A stretch of DNA of 64,000 nucleotides from Paenibacillus sp. G2S3 (GTDB lineage: Bacteria > Bacillota > Bacilli > Paenibacillales > Paenibacillaceae): NCBI RefSeq assembly GCF_030123105.1, contig NZ_CP126095.1:4340001-4404000 (forward strand). The letters are read 5' to 3'. Below are positions 34,206-43,900 of this stretch, piece after piece. The translations under genes and the position numbers were made by a program. Within the stretch, counting starts at the first letter, position 1; each line of letters starts with the position of its first letter. The notes beneath the pieces were generated by a model. The model did no database searches. It saw only the letters and a list, made by a program, of their open reading frames with translations, and had not been told where the DNA came from.

Positions 34206-36278
34206 TTACTCCTTGATTGTCAATTCAAACTTCGCACCCACATCACCAACAAATACGACTTTTCCGTTGCTTGGAAGTTTGACTTGTTTAAGACCACTAA
34301 CCGTAGAGAAATTCACACAAACACCATTCGCATCATAAACAGCAAAGGAACTTTTAGGTGGTAACCCTACTGTCATCAACTTACCTGATGCTGTCTCAGG
34401 TACTTCATACCATCTCGCATATCCATCTGCTTGGATAGTTACCAATGATTGCGGGCCAGCATAGATAGGTTTAACGGCATCCTGTGATATAAATAATTGA
34501 TTACCAAGCTTGAGATACTCCACACCTTCTTTATTTTCAAAAACAATATCCGCAAGATCGCGCCCACCTAAAGTTGGAATTTGCACGGTCATTTCAGCTT
34601 TATTCGGCCCAGTTATTTTATTCGACCCCATATAACCTGGTGCATCAGGGAACATAGCAATTCCAGCTACTGGCATACTCATGTAAAATTGTGAGCTATA
34701 CTTCTCGCTGACATCAAAATACAATTTCCCTTGACGCTGCTGCCAAGCTGACAAGACCTCATTGGTTAAAGCATTCGCCTCTAGTTTTTCAGCTGCATAT
34801 TGCGAAAGGGCAGTCTCACCAAGCCCTGGAATAACCGCGTATCCTTGAATCCAAAGATAGATACGACCATTGCTCTCCTTCACAAAGCTAACTTTAGTAG
34901 TCCCCGCTGCGTCTAAGAATTCACCATTCGTACTATACGAGAATTTCTGAGCTGGAAATGTTGGTGCCATAATCGAAGATATACTCAATTCTCCAGCTTT
35001 ACTAATCTCTATCTTCAGCAGTTGTGTAGAATCAGCATAGACACCAGTATAATCCAGCAAATCCTGCGGCATAGCCTCTTTATTCGAAGTTTTAAATGTA
35101 GGTGTAGGTTTTAGTTCCTTGATAATTCCCTTTTCTTGTAGTGCACTGAGCAAAATTTCGTTAGCAAGCATCTGATCTGTTGAGCTATCCCCGCCAGAAG
35201 ACACCACAGCTACTGACATCCGCTGTTCTGGTAACACGACAAGTGAAGTATGATACAGACTTGTATCCCCGCCCTTTGTCAGAGCTTTGATCTCGTACTG
35301 ATTGAATGGATATAAATTCACACTGTCCCAGCCCAATCCATACGCAAACGAATTATCTTTTCCTTTCGGCCACATTCCACGCTTGTATTCCTCTTGCTCC
35401 ATCGCTTTTACTGATTTTTCTGACAGAATCCCTTTCGACCCTCCAGTGAAAATAGTTGCAAAGCGCACCAAATCTTCAGCCGTGGAATAAATGCCTCCTG
35501 TTCCAATCACGTTAATCGTCTCTTTGGGTAAAGCGGCTGGGTAGGTAGCATTGTATACACTTGCCAGCTGGCTAGAATCCACAGAATCTACTGGCGTTTT
35601 CGTATGCTCAAGCCCTAAAGGATCTGTGAAATTTTGATGAATGAATGTAGTGAAGTCCATTCCACTGACTTTCTCAACTATCAACTCCGCGAGCGTAAAT
35701 CCATCATTACAATATACTGAGTAAGCTCCTGGATCTGCCTTTAGGCGTTGAGTTGCCAAAGTCGCTAGTAAATTATCTTTGGCGATAGCATCAGAATCAT
35801 TGAATAAGAAAGAGTTTGATAAGTTCGAACCCCCAAGGCCTGATGAATGATTCAGCAGCATTCGTACGGTGATTTGCTTATAACGTGAATCTTCCATCGT
35901 AAAATGATTCAGATAAGATACGACAGGTGCATCCAAATCTACCTTTCCTTGATCAACGAGCTTCATAATGGAAGCGGTCGTATACATTTTACTCGTCGAG
36001 CCAATTCCATACATCGTTGTAGTGCTTGGTGCTGTCTTGCTCTCCACATGGCTGTATCCAGCTTGGCCGCTCATAACGATATTGTCGCCATCCATGAGGG
36101 CATATTGGAGACTTGTCGTTCCTATCTTTTCCGTTAAGAATGCTGCCTTCTCTGCCGCGACCTTCTGGGTGTTCACATATGTTTGCGTTTTGCTACTATC
36201 CGCTGCAAATGCATTCGTAGGAAGATACACCACTAAAAGTAGAGATACCATCAACAGGGATATTATTTTCTTCTTCAT
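34206..36278 (-). CDS. Secreted serine hydrolase, class C beta-lactamase/DD-peptidase fold
   Basis: A 690-residue exported protein with a signal peptide (MKKK, hydrophobic core, cleavage after TNAFA). The serine hydrolase domain carries the SxxK motif at Ser94-Lys97, YxN at Tyr189-Asn191 (VYCNDG) and a KGG-like third motif (LTKGGDTS, near 342). The C-terminal half (about 400-690) is an accessory beta-rich region. Such proteins include D-amino-acid peptidases, esterases and penicillin-binding-like enzymes; resistance to beta-lactams should not be assumed. GGGAGGG is correctly placed before the ATG. It appears monocistronic. Confidence 0.88.
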   Translation of the reverse strand: MKKKIISLLMVSLLLVVYLPTNAFAADSSKTQTYVNTQKVAAEKAAFLTEKIGTTSLQYALMDGDNIVMSGQAGYSHVESKTAPSTTTMYGIGSTSKMYTTASIMKLVDQGKVDLDAPVVSYLNHFTMEDSRYKQITVRMLLNHSSGLGGSNLSNSFLFNDSDAIAKDNLLATLATQRLKADPGAYSVYCNDGFTLAELIVEKVSGMDFTTFIHQNFTDPLGLEHTKTPVDSVDSSQLASVYNATYPAALPKETINVIGTGGIYSTAEDLVRFATIFTGGSKGILSEKSVKAMEQEEYKRGMWPKGKDNSFAYGLGWDSVNLYPFNQYEIKALTKGGDTSLYHTSLVVLPEQRMSVAVVSSGGDSSTDQMLANEILLSALQEKGIIKELKPTPTFKTSNKEAMPQDLLDYTGVYADSTQLLKIEISKAGELSISSIMAPTFPAQKFSYSTNGEFLDAAGTTKVSFVKESNGRIYLWIQGYAVIPGLGETALSQYAAEKLEANALTNEVLSAWQQRQGKLYFDVSEKYSSQFYMSMPVAGIAMFPDAPGYMGSNKITGPNKAEMTVQIPTLGGRDLADIVFENKEGVEYLKLGNQLFISQDAVKPIYAGPQSLVTIQADGYARWYEVPETASGKLMTVGLPPKSSFAVYDANGVCVNFSTVSGLKQVKLPSNGKVVFVGDVGAKFELTIKE

Positions 36279-36362
36279 ACATTCCCTCCCGCTATGAATT
36301 TTCTATTCCTTTAAAGGGTAAATTATCCATATGGGAATGTAAAGGAAGTTTATGCCAATTAT

Positions 36363-37085
36363 CTAATCCATTAATTCTACTTTGTCTCCGATTCTGATTT
36401 CCCCCGTCTTAACTACAGAAGCATACACTCCGAAGTGTAGTTCAAACTCTTGGTTAAGTTTTTTCAATAATTTAGGGTCTCTTTCCAGGCTATCCGGGTC
36501 CATCGTAATAACCATACATCGCTCACAAAAACTATCTACTTGTAGCTGCACATCTCCTATGGAGAGCTGCCGTCCGATCCAATCCCCTTCGAAAAGCGAT
36601 TCATCGTTTAGAGCTATCACAAAGTTCCCACGGAACCGTCGTTGATCTAAGGAATGCCCCCACGCCGCCTCAAGCTTCTTCAAACTTGCATCCGTAATGA
36701 GTAAAATACTGGCGCCATCTACCGATAACAGTTGCGGGTGCTCTGGCTGTGGATGTGAAGCTTTTAGTTTAGACATGGAGATTGCCGTTTTGGTTTGGCT
36801 TTGGATTTCTTCCAATAAGCGCTCATCCCACCCAAAAGCTCGTCCATCTGGTGCAGTGACTAGGATTTCTCCATGGATGAATTGCGCTTGATAGGTTAGC
36901 ATTTTAGGATTATTTCTAGCCGTAAAATAACGCCACCAGCCCTCTTTTGACTCATCATAAAAGGCACAGTAACGGTCCCCAAGCATTCCATACGGTTCTA
37001 TCATACAGGTTTCCAATCGTTCACCAGCAAATGACTTGATTGGATAGCGATTAATTTCTCGGATTTCACCAACGATTGATTGCAC
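36363..37085 (-). CDS. MOSC domain protein
   Basis: N-terminal MOSC beta-barrel (VGEIREINRYPIKSFAGERL) plus the MOSC domain with its conserved cysteine (DSFCERCMVITMDPDSLERD) and C-terminal IRIGDKVEL. Family members bind molybdenum cofactor and reduce N-hydroxylated compounds or deliver sulfur. An open frame reaches 37115, but GTGGAGG lies nine bases before the GTG at 37085, so the product is 240 residues. No redox partner is encoded next to it; the kinase gene on the other side is divergent. Confidence 0.88.
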   Translation of the reverse strand: MQSIVGEIREINRYPIKSFAGERLETCMIEPYGMLGDRYCAFYDESKEGWWRYFTARNNPKMLTYQAQFIHGEILVTAPDGRAFGWDERLLEEIQSQTKTAISMSKLKASHPQPEHPQLLSVDGASILLITDASLKKLEAAWGHSLDQRRFRGNFVIALNDESLFEGDWIGRQLSIGDVQLQVDSFCERCMVITMDPDSLERDPKLLKKLNQEFELHFGVYASVVKTGEIRIGDKVELMD

Positions 37086-37288
37086 GGTACAACGCCTCCA
37101 CTTTCTAAAATGCAATGTATCTTCCTATTTTACCTGATTTGGTTTTACTTTATATTGTTATTTTCACAGTAGCTCATAGCATTTTCAGCTGGTTCTCAAT
37201 AACATTAAAAATTTTATGTTTTACTAGAATTTATGTTTTATACTATGACTATTACATATGGCGGAAAGAATATGAGAGGTGAATAGTA

Positions 37289-38758
37289 GTGCGGCCCAAT
37301 GAATTTCAAAGTTTTGACTTTTCTTTTACACATGCTGTAATTGGAATGGCTCTTATTTCGTTTGAGGGAACGCTCCTGAAATGGAATTCAGCCTTAAGTA
37401 CCCTCTTGGGGTATGATCATAACGAGTTAATAACAACTTCTCCATCCGTCTGTACTCTTATAGATCAGATTCGTGAGATCGCTGAGCTGGATAAGTCTCT
37501 TTCCTCGTTGAACATCCATCCGCATCCATTCCAACAGAATTACTATCAACCGACCGGACACCTGTTATCACTAGAGATCTCCATATCTATCATTTCGGAT
37601 GCCAATGGTGCACCCCTATATTATTTTACTCAATTCGAAAATAAGACGATAATCAAGCATATGGAAAATCAGCTACAGGAAGCAGAAAAGAATCTGCAAG
37701 AGAAAGAGAAATCATTCCTGCAGCTGCTAGAGGGATTACCTCTGACCGTTGTTATAACAGCGAAGGGGATTATACAATATGTGAATTCAGCAGGTTTACA
37801 ATTAATCCATGCAGAGAGTCTGGATCAAATACTGGGTACATCTACCAATAATATTGTAGACCTTTCCAGTTATCCAATCCTTCAAGAGCGAAGAGAAAGG
37901 TATTACAGTGGGAACACGATAGGCTCTGTTTGCTACTTAATTAATTGCTTAAATGGTCAGCAGAAATATGTGGAAGGGTTCACATTACCGATTATCTTCA
38001 ACGGAAACATGGCGTTTATTGGAATATTCAAAGATATCTCTCAACAAATGCTGGAAGAAGAACGGCTAATCCAATCCGAGAAATTATCCACCGCAGGGCA
38101 ATTAGCAGCTGGAATCGCTCATGAAATCAGGAATCCACTTACGGCCATTAACGGCTTTATGAAGCTGCTTCGATCTTCCGAGCGCATGAATGATAAATAT
38201 TTTCTCATTATTGAGTCAGAATTGAAGCGCATCGAATTTATCGTCAACGAGCTGCTAGTCTTATCCAAGCCACAAACGACACATATCAGTAAACCTGTGG
38301 ATTTATTATCTTTGCTGGAGCAAGTCACCACACTGATGAATGGACAAGCTGCACTGAAAAACCTAAAGATCCTCCCTATCTGTACAGATCAAACCATTTG
38401 GATCCATGGAGAGGCTTATCAGCTTAAACAAGTGTTTATTAATTTACTTAAAAATGCGATGGAAGCAATGAATCATGGCGGAAACATATATATTCATGTG
38501 CTTACAAATGAAAGCGATGCCCAAATCAGCGTGCAGGATGAAGGTTGCGGGATGACCGAGGAACAGATCAAAGCACTGGGCAAACCATTTTATACGACAA
38601 AAGAAACAGGAACAGGCCTTGGATTTATGATCACGCAGAATATTGTACATAATCATGGCGGAGCGATCACTATAGAAAGTGTCCTTGAACAAGGAACTAC
38701 TTTTACCGTAAGCATCCCAAAGATACTAGAACCAGAGGAAGCCTGCCATGTAACATAA
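37289..38758 (+). CDS. PAS-domain histidine kinase (sporulation-kinase-like)
   Basis: Soluble 489-residue kinase: PAS domain 1 (about 8-120), a coiled linker, PAS domain 2 (about 140-255), HisKA with phosphoacceptor His278 (AAGIAHEIRNPLTAINGF), then HATPase_c (LINLLKNAMEAMN N-box, VQDEGCGMTEEQI, GTGLGFMITQNI). There is no transmembrane helix and no adjacent response regulator. This layout matches the KinA/KinE phosphorelay kinases that feed Spo0F, which is the likely role. The start is GTG at 37289 with GAGGTG upstream. It is divergent from the MOSC gene. Confidence 0.9.
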   Translation: MRPNEFQSFDFSFTHAVIGMALISFEGTLLKWNSALSTLLGYDHNELITTSPSVCTLIDQIREIAELDKSLSSLNIHPHPFQQNYYQPTGHLLSLEISISIISDANGAPLYYFTQFENKTIIKHMENQLQEAEKNLQEKEKSFLQLLEGLPLTVVITAKGIIQYVNSAGLQLIHAESLDQILGTSTNNIVDLSSYPILQERRERYYSGNTIGSVCYLINCLNGQQKYVEGFTLPIIFNGNMAFIGIFKDISQQMLEEERLIQSEKLSTAGQLAAGIAHEIRNPLTAINGFMKLLRSSERMNDKYFLIIESELKRIEFIVNELLVLSKPQTTHISKPVDLLSLLEQVTTLMNGQAALKNLKILPICTDQTIWIHGEAYQLKQVFINLLKNAMEAMNHGGNIYIHVLTNESDAQISVQDEGCGMTEEQIKALGKPFYTTKETGTGLGFMITQNIVHNHGGAITIESVLEQGTTFTVSIPKILEPEEACHVT

Positions 38759-38845
38759 GAAGTGCCGCAATCGCAACATCGTACAAGAACGCTCCTGATT
38801 TTCACATTATAATGGTTATACATAACTGGAAAAGAAGGTGCAGCA

Positions 38846-39697
38846 GTGACTCGTGAAGTTCGAACCATCGTCTTCGATAGCGACTTGAATTTTGAGGCAT
38901 ATCGCTTTGAAGGAATCATGCAGAAATTCCCCAATCATTTTCATGACTATTACGTTATAGGTTTTATTGAACAAGGCAAAAGACTTATGATCTGTAACAA
39001 TGAAGAGCATATCCTTAACAGCGGAGATGTGGTCATCTTTAATCCACAGGATCCCCATACCTGTGAACCGATGGACGGGAATTCCTTTGACTATCGCGCC
39101 TTCAATATTCAACCAGAAATTATGCGTAAATACGTGCTTGAAATTATCGGCATGGACTACTTGCCTAGGTTCACACATAATGCGCTTTACCAAAGTGAAC
39201 TGGCAATCTCATTACACGATCTACATCAAATGATATTAGAGGATCAAACGGATTTTCAAAAAGAAGAATTGTTTCTGTTTCTCCTCGAGCAGCTTCTGAG
39301 AGAATATTCTGATGCAGAGCCCTTCTATTCTTCACAGGACCTTACCTCTGAAATCAAAATCATTTGCGAATACATAGAGACACATTATGCGCAGAATATT
39401 ACCCTCAATCAATTAAGTGAATTGACAAGCTTAAGCAAATATCATTTACTCCGCTTATTTACCAGACAAAAAGGGATATCACCTTATCGATACTTGGAAA
39501 CCATTCGGATTAACCAGGCCAAACGACTTTTAGAACAAGGAATACTCCCCATAGAAGTGGCCTCTCTCACCGGATTCAGTGATCAGAGCCATTTCACAAA
39601 TTTTTTCAAGAAATTGATTGGCTTAACCCCTAAGCAATATATGCGTATCTTTATTCAGCAGCTAGGACAAAAGCAATCAACGGAATACACGATATGA
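38846..39697 (+). CDS. AraC family regulator of the EamA exporter
   Basis: Cupin N-terminal domain (PNHFHDYYVIGFIEQGKR) and C-terminal AraC double HTH (LSELTSLSKYHLLRLFTRQ; VASLTGFSDQSHFTNFFKK). The GTG start at 38846 is preceded by AAGGTG. Its TGA stop overlaps the ATG of the following EamA transporter in ATGA, so the two are translationally coupled. AraC-type regulators of this group commonly activate the linked amino-acid or metabolite exporter. Confidence 0.93.
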   Translation: MTREVRTIVFDSDLNFEAYRFEGIMQKFPNHFHDYYVIGFIEQGKRLMICNNEEHILNSGDVVIFNPQDPHTCEPMDGNSFDYRAFNIQPEIMRKYVLEIIGMDYLPRFTHNALYQSELAISLHDLHQMILEDQTDFQKEELFLFLLEQLLREYSDAEPFYSSQDLTSEIKIICEYIETHYAQNITLNQLSELTSLSKYHLLRLFTRQKGISPYRYLETIRINQAKRLLEQGILPIEVASLTGFSDQSHFTNFFKKLIGLTPKQYMRIFIQQLGQKQSTEYTI

Positions 39698-40581
39698 TGG
39701 ATCAACGTAAGACCAATACAGGACATCTACTGGCTCTGATTACGATTTTAATCTGGGGAACAACCTTTATTTCCTCAAAAATACTACTAACAGACTTTAC
39801 TCCCGTTGAAATTCTGTTCTTCCGCTTTCTATTAGGTTACTTTGTATTGTTACTGATCTATTCACGTCCAGTGCGAACGAAATCATTTAAGGAAGAATTA
39901 CTGTTTATTTCAGCCGGATTATGTGGAATTACTTTATATTTTCTTCTAGAAAATATTGCCCTAGTCTACACCCTTGCTTCCAATGTAGGCGTAATTGTCT
40001 CAATCGCTCCTTTCTTCACGGCGGTTATAGCTCACTTCTTTTTAGAGGAGGAGAAATTTCATCGCCAGTTTATAATAGGATTTGTAATTGCATTGTCAGG
40101 AATTATTCTAATCGGGCTAAATGGGAGTTTTCTTCTAAAGCTGAACCCGATCGGAGACCTTTTGGCTTTCATAGCCCCTATGGTTTGGGCCATTTACTCT
40201 GTATTAATGCGAAAAATAAGCGGCTTACAGGTGCATACCATTGGGGCTACTCGCAAAGTATTTTTTTATGGAATCCTATTTATGCTGCCAGCTTTGTTTT
40301 TCTTTGATTTTCATCTGGATCTAAGTAGATTTAAAGACACCCAAAATATTACCAACATCCTCTTCTTGGGACTGGGAGCCTCAGCATTATGTTTTGTCAC
40401 CTGGAATCGGGCTGTAGGCATTTTAGGAGCTGTAAAAACAAGTGTGTACATTTATATTGTGCCTGTAGTTACAGTGGCAGCCTCTGCCCTTATCCTGAAT
40501 GAAAAGATTACCTGGGCCACTTTGCTGGGAACCTTTTTGACGCTTACCGGTTCATATATTTCTGAACGCAAGCCGAAATAA
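39694..40581 (+). CDS. EamA/DMT family transporter
   Basis: Ten-helix drug/metabolite transporter with two EamA repeats (LITILIWGTTFISSK at the start of the first; IGDLLAFIAPMVWAIYSVLM opening the second). The length (295) is typical. It probably exports an amino acid or a small metabolite, controlled by the coupled AraC regulator. No clear terminator follows on the plus strand before the palindrome array at 40642. Confidence 0.93.
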   Translation: MMDQRKTNTGHLLALITILIWGTTFISSKILLTDFTPVEILFFRFLLGYFVLLLIYSRPVRTKSFKEELLFISAGLCGITLYFLLENIALVYTLASNVGVIVSIAPFFTAVIAHFFLEEEKFHRQFIIGFVIALSGIILIGLNGSFLLKLNPIGDLLAFIAPMVWAIYSVLMRKISGLQVHTIGATRKVFFYGILFMLPALFFFDFHLDLSRFKDTQNITNILFLGLGASALCFVTWNRAVGILGAVKTSVYIYIVPVVTVAASALILNEKITWATLLGTFLTLTGSYISERKPK

Positions 40582-40641
40582 TCATTTATTTCCTTGGATT
40601 AAAGTAAGCAGCTATTCCAATATATGGAGTGGATCAAAAAC

Positions 40642-40830
40642 TAATTAGGGAAAACCTCCCTAATTATGTGAGATTTATCGTGCTTCAAGCGACAATTAAG
40701 GAAAATCTCCCTAATAATCAGGGTGATTCCTTCGTAAAACGGGTATTCTCGTATTAATTAGGGAGGATTTCCCTAAAAGTCACACATTAAGCCGGTAATT
40801 GGCTAATTTTAGGGACAATTTCCCTAATTC
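40642..40830. repeat. Array of four short palindromes (TTAGGGA-N5-TCCCTAA)
   Basis: Four imperfect palindromes lie at about 40642-40666, 40694-40717, 40756-40778 and 40806-40830. Each has arms TTAGGGA/TCCCTAA (one arm of copy 2 is TTAAGGA) and a 5-base loop (AAACC, AAATC, GGATT, CAATT). Copies 3 and 4 carry the loop in the opposite orientation to copies 1 and 2. Starts are 50-62 bp apart with unrelated spacers. They fill the otherwise gene-free interval 40582-40915. Function unknown: protein-binding sites or a dispersed intergenic repeat family. Confidence 0.7.
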
Positions 40831-40848
40831 ATCCTCAACGCGAAAAAA

Positions 40849-40884
40849 GGGGCGTACCGGAGTAATGCTACTTCGGTACGCCCC
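40849..40884 (-). terminator. Terminator of the Wadjet operon
   Basis: Perfect 11-bp GC-rich arms GGGGCGTACCG (40849-40859) and CGGTACGCCCC (40874-40884), with six T after the stem on the minus strand. It lies 31 bases beyond the jetC stop. Confidence 0.9.
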
Positions 40885-40915
40885 TTTCACTATGGACGCT
40901 GGTAAACGCTGCTGA

Positions 40916-43900
40916 TTAAAAAAGCGAAACAGGAATAAGCTTTCTTCCTCCCTTGTCGAGGGTCGATTCTAGCATGTCCCCTTTGACACCTCCGAAATAG
41001 AGCTGCCAGTACACACCAAAGCGAACGCTAACGTCGTTCTTCACAAGCTCCGGTGGCGTAACAATCAGCCACTGAAATTTGAGCGCCTTAGAAATTTCAA
41101 ATACGGGATCAAGCACGTTATTAGAAACCATTTCTCCAAAAGGATTGTCATATAAAAAGACCGTCCATCCTTTGTTCTCACGATTCACACGTTTATGCGT
41201 CATGATCATCATGGCTACCAGCAGCTGTACAGATTGGCGTTGTCCACCACTGCCAACAGCTTCATCCAGCGCACCGCGATTGATAATCTCCCAGTCCGAA
41301 TAATGATAATCTTCCGGAGCGGCGTAGAGGAAGTAATTTTCCGTTACTGGTTTATATACCTGAAGAATCGGGAAGCGATTCTGAAGCGCTGCATAGACGA
41401 TTCGTCCATCATTAATAACCTCTTTGATTATAAGTGTTGGTACTTGTTCAATCTTTGGATATTTTGAGAGCAATTCCTGGATACAGCGATTGAAATAATC
41501 GCTCACCATCGGCTCTACCTCATCGCTTGATCTCGGTATATTGATATTCTTATAATTCAGGCGTACCAGCGGGAAGGCATAATTATTCTCATTATGAATA
41601 ATCATTCGACGTTCCATTCGCTTCATAATATCAATGATTTGTACTACACGATAAGAAGCCCGAGCTACCCACATCTTGCGGGACAGATCCATATCCTCCT
41701 TATCGCTTTGAATGCTCTCAATCTGATCGCGTGAACTACGTAACATCGAATCTAGGACTTGCTGCGCAATAGCAAAGTTATCCCAATGAACCGTATTTAA
41801 ACGATCTAGAATCTTGGTCTCCAGTTCAGAGTTCCGCTCGTTCTTGGCAAGCTTTCCAGTTAATGAATTTTTCTCTTCCTTCACTTTTCTTGCGACCTCG
41901 TCCCGTCTAACCCGGCTATCCTTAATCCCAAGAAGCCAGTCTGCAACCAGAGATTCACAGCTTTCTCTTACGCTCAGCATTAATTCTTCTGGCACAGTCC
42001 GTAAATTGACCCGATCCTCAATATGGGCATTCATGATCTTGATTTGATTGGATAATGTCTGAATGAGCGCATCCATCCGTTCCAAAGATCGCTTACACTG
42101 GTTAAGCATGAGCTCGTTTTCTTGGAAACGTGCCTGAATGTCTGCCTCTTTTTGCTCCAGCCCTTCATTCCAAATCTCCACGGCACGCTCGTGTTTCTCT
42201 TTGATGCCTTTTTCTATCTTGCGCAGTTCCTTCTGCAAATTCTCCAATTCGGTCTGGCAGCGGATGAAAGAGTCGTGAACCATCTGATAGTCCTCTTCCA
42301 GCAAAGCGGTTTCTGACTTTTGACGGTTTCTTGCAGCCATAATGGATTCGGTAGATTCAGCAGGTTCTGTTACCTTCCGCCAATTCTCATCCACTTGAAT
42401 CAGGCTTGCTTCAAGCTCCGTCAGATTCTCACTTGCCGCTTTAATCTGGGCGGCTCTTGTTCGAATTTCAAGCTCATTCTCCGTCAGCGATTGCTGCAGA
42501 CTTTCAACGGTACTGAGCTGCTGCAACAGAAGATTCTGCTCTACGGGATCTATGGGTGTGACTTCCAAATCATCCGACAGCTGGTGAGATGTCGGAAATA
42601 CAATCTCAGGAAACCAATGCTGCAGTCTAGGAAACAGAGCATACTTGGCATCTCCCATCCATTTCTCACGCTCTCCGCCAAGGCTTACCATTTGCGCTTC
42701 AAGATGCTCGAGCTGCTGGTCTTTACTCGCTAGCTCCTTGCTCACTAGACTCTTACGATCTGTATATTTTTTCTTCTCCTTTTGATCCTGCTCATGCTTC
42801 TTAGAACGTTCAATCCAAGCTTGTAACGCTGCTGCTCTCTGCTCATGCTCTGCACTAAGCACTTTATTCTCGATAAGTTCCCGACCGATCCGAGCAAGCG
42901 TGCCCTCGTTCTCATCCATCTCGTTGCTCAGACTGATAATGCTCTGCTGAAGTTCACTCTGCAGTTTCATAAGGGTATTGCGTTTGGCTGTAATCGTCAC
43001 AGTGTTCTCTGTTTGGTATAACCGCTCATATTCCTGCCGCACAGATTTCAACTTCGATAAATAAGCCTCTGCGTCCTGAAGCACTTGTTCTTGCTCCTTG
43101 AGCTTCGCCTGAATACCGCTCTTAAAGTTTAAGAAACGATCTGGCTCCAGTACCATTTGTGGGCCTTGGTTAGCTAAAAGCTTAAAAGATACTGGATCTG
43201 AAGCTGCCATCTCTTCACGGATAAAGATAGGCACCGCTGATTTCAGCAGTGTGTCCTTCAGCAAATCCGGTTTTATTTTATCAGCTTCGCGCCGGGTTAC
43301 AATCAGACTATAAGGAAGGAGTGGATGGCGTTCTAGTTCTTCCTCACATTCTAGGTATGGACGATCATTTAAATAGGAACTGCCCGGTGTGGAATGAATC
43401 TTGAGCGAATCAAGTGTATCCTTGACCGCGAGAATATCTGAATTCGGCAGCCAGTAGGATTGGTTCTGAAGTTCCACGTCCATAAGCTGATTGTAGTAAT
43501 CTCGTCTGGAACGTTTTGTCTGCTGCTCCACTTCATCCATTTTGCGGATAAATCGTAGTTGAATCGTATCTTGTTCTTCAAAAAGGCCAGTAGCTCCCAA
43601 ACGATTATGTTCATCAAACATCTCCAATAGCACAACAATCTGTGACCATAACTGTGATTCTTTATAGGTCTGCGAATCAAGCAGTGCCCCGAGCTCGTCT
43701 ATCTCTCGTTCATAAGAGCGATGTTTCTCACTCCGCTCGGCATGATTCTTATGTAGTGCCAGCTTTCGATTCTCTGCCTCTTTATGCTGTTTCTCTAGCG
43801 CTTCCATATCCAGAAGTATCGTTTTGGCCGCTGAAATCGTGCGTTGAAGCGCCGGCACCGGAGCATGGGTAGCTTCCTGGCCATACTGGGCTGCGAATGT

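Noticed and set aside
34206..36278. Calling the secreted serine hydrolase a beta-lactamase resistance gene
   Set aside because: The SxxK and YxN motifs are shared by peptidases and esterases of the fold; nothing in the sequence shows beta-lactam hydrolysis.
40642..40830. The palindrome array as a CRISPR
   Set aside because: Units are short imperfect palindromes of varied orientation with uneven spacing; only four copies, no constant 25-36 base repeat and no cas genes nearby.
43369..43680. 103-codon open frame inside jetC
   Set aside because: Same-strand out-of-frame shadow of the SMC coiled-coil region; no start signal and no domain resemblance.
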